Shown piece by piece: positions 45,030 through 57,300 of a stretch of 64,000 nt of DNA (the first letter of the stretch is position 1; each line of letters opens with the position of its first letter). The notes under the pieces were generated by a model. The model made no database searches. It was not told where the DNA came from and saw nothing but the letters and a program-made list of their open reading frames with translations. A program made the position numbers and the translations under genes. The DNA comes from Sphagnum magellanicum (lineage: Eukaryota > Streptophyta > Sphagnopsida > Sphagnales > Sphagnaceae): assembly GCA_021904315.1 (NCBI GenBank), contig CM038910.1, forward strand, positions 23,570,256 through 23,634,255, written 5' to 3'.

Positions 45030-45270
45030 ACATGGCGTTACAAGCTCATGGCGACATTGCAAGAGTTGCGGCTTGTGGCGTTATAAGCTCACGGCGGTGC
45101 TGCAAGAGTTGTAGTTTACGACGTTGCAAGCTCACGGTAGCATTGCAAGAACTGTAACTCGTGGTGCTGCAAGCTCATGGCAACGTTGCAAAAGTTGTAG
45201 CTCACGACGACGTTGTAACTTGCATCGTTGCAACTCGCGGCGGCGCTGTAGCTCGCGATGCTGCTCTACA
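45030..45270. repeat. 43 bp GC-rich minisatellite, about five units
   Basis: AGCTCA(T/C)GG recurs at 45043, 45086, 45129 and 45172, an exact 43 bp spacing, then again at 45199 in a shorter unit. Each unit reads roughly GCAAGCTCACGGCG, TTGCAAGAGTTG, GCTCGTGGCGTT. The block is CpG-rich inside otherwise AT-rich DNA. Confidence 0.85.
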
Positions 45271-45493
45271 ACGATGGTGGGTGGCACTGTATAAATTTTT
45301 GGTTTTTTTTAACTTGACATTGCACCCAGCTTTTCGAGTCTTCGACGTGTAGGCCTCTATGCGCGCGTGAGAGAGAGAAAAAAAAAGAAAAAGAAAGAAA
45401 CCTCTCCTGGATACGTCATTCCCTCATTTAGTTTCGTTCTTCCCAGCTCTCCTTTGTTGGTTGGTAGAGGTGTAGCAACACAAACTCCCTTTA

Positions 45494-45532
45494 GCAACAA
45501 CAACAACAACAACAACAACAACACCAACAAAG
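45494..45532. repeat. (AAC)n microsatellite
   Basis: About ten CAA/AAC units, just downstream of a purine-rich AAAAAGAAAAAGAAAG tract. Confidence 0.9.
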
Positions 45533-46037
45533 GAAATTCAAGAACTCAAAGCCAAAAGAAATCTGCCACTTTCAACATTAAGTAACAGAGAGTAGTTTTT
45601 TTAAAATTAAACTACAAAGAAGGAACGAAAACGTAGTGTATGTAAATGGTGGCTGTGCAATGGCCACCGTGAACATCTAGAAATCCAATTTGACTATGGA
45701 GGAAACTTTCTTAACAAAGGAATTCTAGAAAAATTAAAAAGAGAAGGGAAGGGCTTAGCTTTTTATACAGTCGCCAACAAGCTGAAACTCTAAGCACTTA
45801 ATAGCATACAATCACCTAAAAACGTTCATTAACCCTATAAAGCATGATGGGCATGCTCGTAACTGGCCATCATGTATGAGGCCATGTACGAGCGACAAGT
45901 ACAAAGTTTCCCCCACAAATCTTGTTTGGAGTCCAATAGATGTGCCATTGATAAGATTGTGGGAAGCTAATCTAGATGGGTCACCAAAGTTGCCTACTTG
46001 AGTCCCAAGCCTTGTTCCATATTGCCCAATTTGGTCA

Positions 46038-46738
46038 ATGGAGAAAGAAAAGTTCATAAATGTTGGACTTTCCAAATACATGGATTTTTGGAAGGTGGGA
46101 ATTACACAAAGTTTGACATATGAAATGAAGATGAAGCTGTATGTGGAGTATTGGGAAGATATCTTGTTACATTTGTCAAAACCATTACCCCCTCAAAGTG
46201 TAATTCTTTTGGAGGGTTTTTGGCCTTCAAGTGATTAGAAGTCCAATTATGCTAGGGCTTCATTGTCAGTTGTTATGGACGTTGTTGATGTAGAAGATCC
46301 AATTCAACTTCCTTATTGTGGGTTGAAAAACATGATACCTTTAATTACATACACCCCATTTAGAGATCTTAATGTTGGAGATTTTGTGCTTGTGAGACTA
46401 CACGATCCTGATCTTGTTCCTTTCTAAATGGGAAGAGCAGAAGGTGATGTTGTTAAGGACGGGGAGAATGAATATTTCAAAATGGTGAGGTTCAATGGTG
46501 GGTTCTGGTGAAGAAAGGATCGAAGTTGGATGAACAACATCTGTATGAGGATTGTTGGAATGGCAAGTGGAAATGTAATTTAGCAAATCCAAAACAATGG
46601 CTTGACATTTTAGCTATTATTTTCTTTTTTCATGCTCGGAAAAATACAATAAACAAGAGTCAAATTAGTATTTTAGTTGCATATGTTGGTAGAGCTAAGG
46701 TTAATTTCAATGCCGATAATGCCTCAAACAATTTGTGA
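46038..46738 (+). pseudogene. Unrecognised ORF relic
   Basis: Protein-like pieces in one orientation: KYMDFWKVGITQ and WEDILLHLSKPLPPQSV (to 46238), then LNVGDFVLVRLHDPDL and GDVVKDGENEYFKMVRF, then 46508-46738 with KKGSKLDEQHLYEDCWNGKW and SILVAYVGRAKVN. The second piece has the look of a small beta-rich (BAH/SH3-like) module, which is only an impression. At least two in-frame stops and one frame change separate the pieces. No family named. GTGGCCAC-motif DNA follows within 200 bp, as it does after the phosphatase-like fragments at 32-34 kb. Confidence 0.4.
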
Positions 46739-46894
46739 AGATTTTGGGTGACATCGATGAAATTATATATTTATAATTTGTTGATGTCTTTTATATCCAT
46801 TGTAATGATTTGATTGTCTTTTTTTTATTTTATTCATGTACATTTTTCAAGACTAATGATTAATAATTTATTTTGTTCCACCTTAACCCTAATA

Positions 46895-47670
46895 TCTAGT
46901 GGCCACTAAACGTCACCTTTCTTTTTACATGGTATGTAAAGCCCCAAAAATAATGGATTTGTTATAACATGAATAATATCTTTGCATGCATAGATGTTGC
47001 TGCCATTGGTGAATTGGTATGTTGTTCCTTATTTGTATTTTAGAAAATTGAATTTTTATTTCTTTTTATTGGGAATATTTACTTGCAATTTTTTAATTTG
47101 ATAATGTATTATGTTTCATTTACTAGGCGTCATGTGAAATATTATTTTATTTATATATGGAATTTCAAATGTAATTGATTGGCATGGTGCTTGTCATTAA
47201 TGTATTAGATTCACAAGATTGAGTTCATTTTTCTCATTATAAATGGGAGTTGTGTCATTTGGTTTTCATAACTAATAATTTACTATGTTTCACTTGGTGC
47301 CCACCATGTGAAATTTTATTTTAAAAAATGTTATGGTGTATATATATTTAATAAATACTAGTACATTGATGTAGTTATGGCATTGTTGGATTGGCATTGC
47401 TCCCCTTGTTTGAAATTGAAAGGGTTAACTCTTTTTATGTCATTGATGGGAATGCTAACATTTAGTTTTTCATCACTCATGAAAATCATAGGGTGGTTTT
47501 AGATTTGATTTTTTTTTACACAGTGTGTAGATGGGTGTTATCTTTTTGGAATTGTTGGTTACAATGTCATTTCACTTGAAAATAATGTAATTGAAAAATA
47601 TTGGATTATGATATTCATGTAAAAAATGATCATTAATTTGTTGAATCTGGTGGCCACAAGGTGAAGTTCA
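46895..47670. repeat. Further GTGGCCAC-type motif copies
   Basis: Variants near 46898 (TCTAGTGGCCACTAAACGTCA), 47297 (TTGGTGCCCACCATGTGAAA) and 47648 (CTGGTGGCCACAAGGTGAAG). They are the same motif family as at 29.05-29.70 and 33.1-35.8 kb, here spaced about 350-400 bp. Confidence 0.6.
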
Positions 47671-50600
47671 TTTTGTCCACCAAGTTGCATAAAGTCTTCA
47701 ATTAAAATTTTAGTCTTAAATTAATTAAATATGTGTTCTATGCCAAAAATAATGGCAATCATTTTTAGGAAAATAATTTCCATGCAACAAATGACACTAG
47801 AAAAAATCTTGTATTATGCAACCATTCAATTTGCAACTATATGCAACTAAATGTCATTTATAATTATGTTTTGGCATTTTACAACTAATCACCATCTGTT
47901 TCAATCTATTATTATTCTTGTGACTATTATGTTTTACATCCTTTTATGATGACTAAAATTTTAGGCTTTTCATCCAAGAAAGGGCTTCTCTGCCTAATTA
48001 GTTACAAAAATAGTCACAATTTGGTTACTTCTATGTGATGTACACATACCTTTGATATATATTAAAGTGTTTAAAAATATATTAAGGGTATTTATATGTT
48101 CAGGAATTTAATTATATTATATTTGTGACATATTCAAAATACATTTTGCATATATTGTGGCTATATAGGCTACGCAAGTTGACAAGCAAATAGTTAAATA
48201 GTTAAGTAGGTAGGACTACTTATTATACTCCATATAAATAATAGTAATAATTATTAATAATTATAGTAATAGTAAATTAATAATAATCAAATTTATTATC
48301 GATATATAATATATATAACTATTTATTATTAATAATTTATAATTAAATTAAATAAAATACTAAATTTATTAGTTACTAAATTTTATCATTATCCAATAAT
48401 TTAAATATTTTGTACTACTAGTTACTAGTTAGTTACTTAATTAATATTAATAAATTTCTGGCTATTAATAATCATGTAATATAAATGAGTAGTTAATAAT
48501 GATTAGTTAAATACTATATATATAATTTATTATTCAATTAATAACATAATAAAATAAATTTAATATTAATAGAAATTATCTAATTTTTAATTTATTTTAA
48601 TTATGAAATAATGAAATATTTTAATTTTTATTGATAAGAGTAGTTATTATTATTAGTAATAATATATTGATTATTATTTATTTTAATTTAATAATTTAAT
48701 AATTTATGTAATTTAAATAATTTATGCTACTACTAATTACTACCTAATTAGTAAGTGGTAATAAATAGTAGGTAGGTTGGTAAGAGGGTAAGCAATTATT
48801 TATTGTTTAGTTAATCAATTAATTCTAGTTAGTTAGTTAGTTAGTTAGTTAGTAGTTACTTATTAGATATATAGTTTACAAACTTGAAAAAGAAGACAAA
48901 GGACATGGGATAAACTTTTTAATGCAACTTAATTAGTCACCAATTAAGTTGCAATTAAAAAAATATCCCATATGTTTTGTCTTCCATTTCCATCTTGTAA
49001 AAGTACATAAGGAAGGTGTTTTGCTTTACATTTGTATATTAAAAACATGTGTAATTTGGGATGAACCAATGAAAAAGGCTTAACCTTAAAGGTAAACTTA
49101 AAATAAAAATTAAAATATTTACATATCTATTTCATAGTTTACCTACTCACCTACCTACCTAGTCCTACCAACCTTCTTTCCTACCTATTTACCTTCCTAC
49201 CTATTTACTTATCTAAATATTGATTTAAATTTATTTTGACAAAAATTCAATTAACATGCCATGTGGCATGATTTAACACCATCCAATAGTTGATGAAGAT
49301 CCAATATGTAATTTAAAAACATAATTTTAAAAAAAGTATGTTGCCACATGGCACTTTGTAATGGGTTATAACATAATTGCAAATAATGGTGAGTAGTTGA
49401 AAACTTTATACGAATGGTCAACAGATGAAAGTGTATATGTGGACTGTATACATCATCCATGTGAAATGTGATGACATGATGCGACTTCACTTTTGCAACT
49501 AATGACATTTTAATTGTAAATGTTGGTTGTAACTTATTTTAATTACAAATTACAATTGCAAATTGAAACTTTTCTTGTAGTGTGAAAAGGTATGTCATGG
49601 AGTGAAAAGGCCTCCTTTTTTCTTGTTAGGGGGAGGGGGGGGGGGGGGGGTGGCGGGGGTTTTCAAAATGTTTTTGGTGTTGAAAGTGTACTATGTTTTG
49701 TCCAAGCGATGTGGTTTGGGAGAAAACAAAACTAACTAACTAGCTTCATTGGTAGATAGGTGGGCCAAAGGGGAGGAATTCTATATAATTTCTTTTCTTG
49801 AGTGATGGGTCAATCAAAATGGCTCATTACAAAAAAAAAAAAAAACAAAACTTGGGAAGCACGTCATCTAAAAAATGCAAAGCACAATAGGTAGGGCTAA
49901 TAGGACCCTTCAATTTTCCATTAGTTTTCTTTCCATTTGGAGATTGGAGCCAAGAGTTTTTTTGAAAGTTTTGTGATGTAGTAGAAGTGGTGATCATTGA
50001 TAGGATGATTTGGTCAGATTTGGCTACATACTAAATTGGTTGAAATCATAATTTTCAAGTCAAAATTTGGTGAGATCTCACCCCAAAAAAACATTGGTTG
50101 GGGTGTGAATATATGTCCAAGATAGCACCCAAGTGCTTCCAACATGCGTTTTCTAGACCCTTGCTATTCATAAGAATAATGTAAATATATCAAGTTACAC
50201 ATTTTGATGGATGTTTCATTTTTAGTGTCCCTTTTTCAAATCCTTGCAACTTTTGAAAACCCTTAGAGTTGTAATTCACTTTGTATAAGAGGATGTTAAA
50301 AATAAATATGTTCTCATAAATTTATAAGCAAAACTTGATTCTTTATGGACTCTTACAAAATTGGATTGGTTATCCTTGTCCCTTTTGGAAATATAATTTA
50401 TTACGAGATTTTAACACTTCATTTATTTTATTAAACAATTTTTGTTCATGTTCACAAATATTTTACTTTCAATGACAAATATTCAAAATTCAATTAAGTA
50501 AATAGTTTACAAACATGTGTTCAAGTTAGCTGTGTACTACAATAATCAAACATAGTGTTTAAGCAATGTATAAATTAGTTAATTATGGACTTTTGACATT

Positions 50601-51263
50601 TAATTAATGCAAAAACAATTATGAATCCATTAAATCATAAATGTGTGTTTTCTACATCCTTGCATGAATATGTTGCCAAATTGTTATAACTTCCATACTT
50701 TGCTCACAACCTTGCATCTACATGTAACATGTCCATGTAACCACATAGCTCAAACATTAAACTAAAACTATCACCATAAAAATATGATCAAAACACTTAT
50801 ATATTCACGTGAGCAATGTTTTCACTCGACACTTTGTCACATCAATCCCCTGAACCTAGAAGATAGGGGCCAATTGAGCAACATTGAAAGTAGAAAAAAA
50901 ATCACAGTGAGAAGCTCACTGAAAAGAAATTAAACTTCAAAAATTAGACCTTCAAATTACCTCTATTACCTCTAGTAGGTGACAACCAAAACATTTACCT
51001 CTTTGACCAGATCATTCTCCAACTTGTCAGTACATAGCTAGTAGACAGAAAAATTCTACTCATTTTCTACTCTATTGTTTACATCACTGTAGTCCCTCAT
51101 TTTTACACACCTAAGTTGCTCATAGGAGGGACACATAAACATTGAATAGGGCAATGATCAGAGTCAAATAACATTTATCTCACATTATACAAACTTAAAA
51201 GATGAATACTGCAGATATCTCTTTCCGACCTTGACTTGAATTATTGAGAATTCCCTATATCCT
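47671..51263. other. AT-rich intergenic DNA, no gene seen
   Basis: 48.20-48.86 kb is almost pure A/T with TAATAATTA-type words, ending in six TTAG units at about 48828-48852. CCTACCTA words at 49.14-49.20 kb are complementary to TAGGTAGG words at 48.76-48.79 kb. A run of about 18 G sits at 49633-49650 inside a longer G-rich stretch, and an A14 run near 49830. No coding or RNA gene is supported. Confidence 0.5.
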
Positions 51264-51266
51264 AAG

Positions 51267-51595
51267 GGCGACTTTAGACAAGGGTCCAAGGTCCAGGGAC
51301 CAATGAATTCAAACCATCTTATTGGTCCAAACCTTTAAATTGATCCCAAGGCCTTTAGACGAGGATCCAAAACCAAAAAGTGGCAAATTGAGGCTAAACC
51401 TACATGGCACCTGTTTCGAAGGGAATCAATTGGTTGGGACCAAAAAAACAGTGCTAAAAGGAGAGCTCCTGATTGAAGAACCAAGAATCAGGCTAGGGAC
51501 CAAGGTATAGTCCAACTCAAGGATTCAATTTGCTTCAAATCAGTCCAAATTGGTTCCTAGGAAATTGGACCCTCAACCCTCGTCTAAAGTGGGCC
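51267..51595. mobile_element. Harbinger-like MITE, copy 1 (329 bp)
   Basis: Ends GGGCGACTTTAGAC and GTCTAAAGTGGGCC are inverted repeats (about 25 bp, continuing into AAGGGTCCA/TGGACCCT). It is flanked by TAA on both sides. TWA target duplication and GGGCC-type termini suit the PIF/Harbinger (Tourist) MITEs. No coding capacity. Confidence 0.7.
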
Positions 51596-51598
51596 TAA

Positions 51599-53584
51599 AT
51601 CATGATCCACATTAGAGTTTCACTCAGCACCTAAGTCTACAGCTCACAAAAGAATTAATTGCGTGTTTATAGTTTATACACGTACTGTTAATGTTTAATT
51701 ATTTTACTTAGATTCCTATGAATCTAACAGTTGTACACTCCTAAATTTCTGGTAGCAAATCTTTCCCTATCTTGCAGACCTATTCTAAACAATTATGCAG
51801 GTGAGATGGACAAGAGTCCAACTGCAAATGGTCCTTTAATGTTGCCTCACCGTTTTACCAATAAGTAGGTGTCATCAGGCCATGCAATTGGGACTACACT
51901 CTGATGACTAAAACATGCGAATTCCATGCACCAAATTTGGGATTGACCACTGGGAGTTTGCCAACTTGATGTACCAGAGACCCAAGGTTCAACGATTTGC
52001 ATTATGTTTATGCCACACAATATCTTACCAAACGTGATGCGCGCTAAGGGTCCATGTTGTTCCATGCTGAACTCATGCAACAATGGGAGGTACAATTTGT
52101 TAATGCCTGACAAAGCAATGCTAATGCATATTTGACTTCTATGAATTTTCCAGTTAAGTGAGGATGTTTCTCTATTAGGGAATGATAACACTTCCAAATT
52201 GACTTTGATTCTGTTTGTCTGTTGTACTGATCCCTACCCCAAAACTGACTTTAGTTTCCATTGTCTGCTGTACTAATCCCCATACGACCCTTCACCCAAG
52301 ACTTGTAGGATTTAGAATATTTAAGTATAGCTTTTTTCTTTCTTTTGGATTTGTGTTCACCAAGATAGTGGGCTTGAAAATGTCACATAATTGGTTTTCC
52401 AAGTTGTATTTTTTAAAAGTCCCATGGCAAGTCTCTTGCCATTTGGTAAAAGTTCCTTGCATACCAATTGAACAATTGATTTCCCATTAGTCATGTCAGT
52501 CCTCAGTTTGGGTCCCTCTCTGCCTATGTCTAATTCTGCTCATCAAATGTGTGGACAGTTAGTTTCAATTCTTTGTTGTTTGTTGGCTAACTTTGATCAA
52601 TTTGGCCTACAAAGTTGTCAAGATTCACCTCAGGAGACTGCAGCCATTCCTGGCAGACACACCCTTTGGACATCTAGGATATGTTATAGACTCAATTAGG
52701 CCCCTGGATGAGCAATGGTTGTGGTGGGCCGAAGCTTCACCTTCAAAGTTCAGTATGTTCAATCCTTTGAGGAGCAATTATTTGAGCAAGATGTTAAAAT
52801 TTAGAAAGTTGGCTGAGCCTTCACTTTGCTCAGTCCTTTTGAGAGGTACTTCCTCAATTGCATGTTTGAAACTTAAAAACTCATATTGACCCTCTACCCA
52901 GCATCATCATAATGCTTGGGCCAGTGTCCAAATGACTTACTGCTGATGTTCTGAGATGGATCGTAGAAACACTGGAAACAAGATACTTCAAATATGCGCT
53001 AATCATGTCCTATGTGCATGAGACAACTGCATGGTTTTAGAACCACAGCTGTCTCGTGTCATTTCCATCATAGAAGACGGTACATTGGATGAGGAGGTAG
53101 GTAGACTGGAACACAGCCTCAAACTCAAGTGACTCTTAGCAGGATGGAAAATTGGAATAAGATCTCCAAAGTTGCTAGAAACTTTCACAAACATGATCAT
53201 CCTTCATTTTGTCTATTTTGCCAAGTTGATGTTTTCTACTTTGCGAGGTCCACATCCACTTTATCTCACTCTTCCCAATTCACAACACCAAATTGCTAAC
53301 CCTCTAAGGGGAGCCGCTCTTTGCATATTTTATGAAATGCCTAAGATAAAGGAGGTTTTTTTCAACATGCTATGAAATAATGGAATGTTAAAGCAATATT
53401 TTGTTAAAATTGAAAAGATTTAAAATAAATATTAGTCATATTCTCGTAATCAGTTATAAGCAACATATTTTACATTTAAATAATTATAAAGTTCATTTCC
53501 TAAGAATTAGTTGAACCCTATATTAAAAAAAATTGGTACAAAAGAGACAAAAATTTCAGATTGTTTAAGAAGAGTTCAAACAAC
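51599..53584. other. Intergenic DNA between the two MITEs
   Basis: 52.2-53.2 kb has mixed composition with scattered frames; none shows a family motif. TCCCTACCCCAAAACTGAC/TAATCCCCATACGACCC-type phrases form a small local repeat at 52200-52290. Confidence 0.4.
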
Positions 53585-53587
53585 TTA

Positions 53588-54071
53588 GGCCCACTTTAGA
53601 TGAGGGTCCAACATCCAAATTCCTAGGAACCAATTTGGACTCATTTGAAGCAAATAGTTTGGTTGGGGGCTTTGGAACATGATTTGTTCCTTTGCCCCTT
53701 AGTGACCAACTTTGGGTTTTGCTCTTCTGGCTCAGACTTGGATCCTCTCTCTTTGTTCCTCCTTTTCTCGTTGTGCTGGGTGTTTTGTGTAATGGAGCTT
53801 GCCAGGGTTTCATCAATTGAATCCTTGAGTTGGACCCTAGATTGCATCTTGCATTTTCAAATCATGAGCTCTCCTCCGAGCTCTTTTTTCTTTTTGGTTT
53901 GGACCAATTGATTCTCCCTCCAAAATGGTGCCATGTAGTTTTAGCCTTGATTTGCCACTTTTTGGTCTTGGACCCTCGTCTAAAGGCCTTGGGTCCAATT
54001 TACAATTCTCAGCCAATAGGATTGCTCTATTTCATTGGAGCCTGACCTTAGACCCTCATCTAAAGTGGCCC
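53588..54071. mobile_element. Harbinger-like MITE, copy 2 (484 bp)
   Basis: Ends GGCCCACTTTAGATGAGGGTC and GACCCTCATCTAAAGTGGCCC (each only quoted in part: ACTTTAGATGAGGGTC is the shared core) are near-perfect inverted repeats flanked by TTA and TAA. Inner parts match copy 1 in reverse, for example GGTTCCTAGGAA-type and TTTGCCACTTTTTGG, so the two are the same family in opposite orientation. Confidence 0.75.
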
Positions 54072-54094
54072 TAATTTGTATTTATCCTAATTGT

Positions 54095-54312
54095 AGAGAC
54101 GCTGAAATTCATTCTTCCATTCAAGTTGACCCAATTTTCACAACAAAAGGACTCAAACATCTTTTGGGGGGGGGGGGATCTTCATTAGACATAGTCTTTA
54201 AAACTGGGTCAACTTTGATGCTAATTGTTGACATGCTGAAATTCATTCTTCAATTCAAGTTGACCCAATTTTCACAAGCCACCTAACGAAAGGTCCCAAA
54301 CATCTGTTTTTT
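54095..54312. repeat. Local duplication, about 131 bp apart
   Basis: GCTGAAATTCATTCTTC.ATTC and AAGTTGACCCAATTTTCACAA occur at about 54101 and 54232. A G10 run at 54167-54177 lies between. Confidence 0.8.
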
Positions 54313-57300
54313 GGTTCTTTCTTTGTGGGGGTAAGTGGGATGATGGGATGGGGGTTTGTTTTTATGGCTCTTTGAAGCTTGAGAATAACCCTTTCAAGCT
54401 AGCCTTGACTGAATTCACCATGGGGTTCTTAAAAGGCCATTGGCGTGCAGTAACGTTCAAATGCGTGTATGGGATTAATGGCATGAAATTTTGGGGGTTA
54501 TATGAACTTTAATCTTGCAAACTCCACAAAAGTAGATGATAACTGTAGATTAAAAAAAAAATGCAGTTAACAATTATGTGTAATTACATGCGTCAAAAAA
54601 ACAATTTCACATGCGCACGATATTGATGATACTCATGTCTTTGGTTTCACACAAACACTTGACCATGTGCACGAGCATGTCAATGCCACTAACTTGATTG
54701 CATGGAACCCTAGGAAACTTGCCCAGGAGTTGGCATTTGTTTTATGGGGAGGTGCAGATAGTCTTGGCCTAACTAAGGAACACAACAGCGTTCCACATGC
54801 ATGCTACATGAGGCTGAATTTTTAATATTAAGAAACTATGTTTCATTTTTCTTACTTGGCTACTCATTGGGCACTTTGTGTTGGCTACTTAGATAGTCAT
54901 GTGAACATGTTGCCTGTTAACCCTTTTCATTATTTGCTCGCAGAGGAACTGAGATGGTTGTTATGTTATGACCTTCAAAGGGTGCTTAATAGATGTCAGT
55001 TTTAGTTCAAGTTTTCAAAAGTAGAAGTGAGCCTTAAGCTCAACTGTCAATGACTAACCATTGCCCAAGCTTACCATTTGAAAATGTTTTCAAATTTTGA
55101 ATAACTTGTGGCCTCTTACATGACATTTAACAAGGACCTTGCATGCTTCTGAGTAGTCCATGTGCTTCTTTTTTGGATATTTGCACAATGGTGTGAAGAA
55201 CTATGGTTGGGCATCAGCATGACCAAGGGGCATGCAATTGACCACTAGATGTACACCCTTAACATTAGGGAAATTTGCATATCCAAAGTAATGTTACATG
55301 TTTAACTCATTGAAGAAATACAAAATAAAAAATTATATGTGTCCTTTCTCATGCATTTCAACCTGCATGGGTCAGCTCTCTTTCCAGCAATAGAAGTAGG
55401 GACTCATAACTTTTAAGAAGAAATATATGTTAATAACCTAGGTTCATCAGCAGAATAGTTGAATAAACTCAAGGATTAGGTTGTATTTATGGCTTTTTTT
55501 AACACTACTATTGTCCAACTGTTGGCAAAGGCACTCAATTTAGGTGAAAACACAACGCCTTGTGATGCTACTTGTGAAATGGGAATGAAGAGGATCAAAG
55601 GATCATTCTCCCACAATATAGATGGTTCAGAAAATGACAATTAAAATTTCCTTTGTTTGAATTTTCAATTTTAATTCAAGTTTCAATTTAGAATTTCATT
55701 AATAGTTCTTTGACTTATGTTGTAACTTGTCATGAACTTGTCATGACCAAAATTATAACAAGCCCAAAAATTGACCAAAAGTGAAGGACGAGGGGAGTGA
55801 GAATTGATTTTGACAAAGGGAAAAAAGGCCACCTCCAATAATAGTACTAAAATACAAAGGACTTTGGATGAAGTAATATCATTAGATAGTGTTGGATTTG
55901 GACCTATAAAATATGCACAAGATATAGATTAAAATGTTTGATGGGATAAAAGATAGAACTTGAATAAAGCTTCAAAAGCTTTTTTTCACTTCATTATCAA
56001 GGTTTTAAAGGGCAACTTAACATAAAACTAGTAGATCTAGATAGTATCTTGGCAACTTCTTGTTATGAGTGATAGGTGATGATTATTTATCACTCTTTAG
56101 TTATGTAGGTAGTGAAACTATTAAATTTAGTGATCCTAATTTTAACTTATGAAAAGATTAAGATTTAAGTAAGAAAGTAAGAAAGGATGTGATTTGGGGT
56201 GGTGGGTGAAAACCTTTTGAGGGATTTTCCTTATTTCATTATCTAATGTAGTTTTCGAGGAAATTTTTTAGAATATGTACAGAAGAGTTGTTAGAAGAGA
56301 TTGTAATGTGAGAACCTTTTTATATATGTTTAGATTGTGGAGTAGAAAACTTGAATGTTGATGTGATAAAATTTGTTTGATGTTTTTATTTATTTATTGT
56401 ATTTTATGAAATGTTGTAAGAAACAATCCTATTTCGCTCTATGGATATAGGGTTGTAGGAGGGTAAACTACCTTCTATTGGGCTAAAACCAAGGCATCTA
56501 CAACAAGGTAAATGACCTTTTATAGCAATGGAAACATTGTTGCAACCTTGTAGAACCATAGGCAATAATTGGAAGCAATAGATAAAATGGCATAATAATG
56601 GCAATGTTCACAATTATGGTTTTTACATTACTTGTGTCATTTTTGTATTATTTTTCAAGCAGAATTTCTTCTTTGGAATTTTCAAAACTTTGTAAACTAC
56701 CACCTTGTTTTTTGTACGAATTTTATTATTGGGACTCCTAGTCCCAAGTTATTAAAATTAATTGTTTATTGTTCAATATTTTAATCCTTCTTGAAAAAAC
56801 ATTTCTTCTAATGGAACTTCCAATGGAAGTTGGAACTTGTCGAGCCTTAGATTGTGGAATTAATACCAAGGCTAACGCATGACCAAAGGAATGGGTCGTG
56901 ATCGTGTTTTGAACTTCAAGCACTTTCCCACAATGTGGGAAAGTCAAAATCAACATTTCCAAGTGGATTTTCAATTTGGAAGTTGAAATTTTGCAATGTT
57001 CTAAATTTTTTTAGAACAAGGTTTGAAGGACCAAACCCTTGTCTAAATTGGATTTTAAAAAAATGTTGAAAAGGTTTTGAAAATTAAATACCCAAAATGG
57101 AATGCATTCCCCATTTAAAGATTTAAAGCACAAGTTATTGCAAAAAGAATGGTCAAAAGCTTAATTAGTAATTCATTCCTGACCATTAAAACATATAATT
57201 GAAAGGTCAAATCACCTTTGATTAAAGCATATGATTCAACCTTGGAAAATTTCTTCAAAGATTATTAACTTTTCCTTTGAATATTTTTGAATCAAAATCC

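Noticed and set aside
45367-45585. Frame with poly-Lys and poly-Asn
   Set aside because: It is a translation of AAAG and AAC simple repeats.
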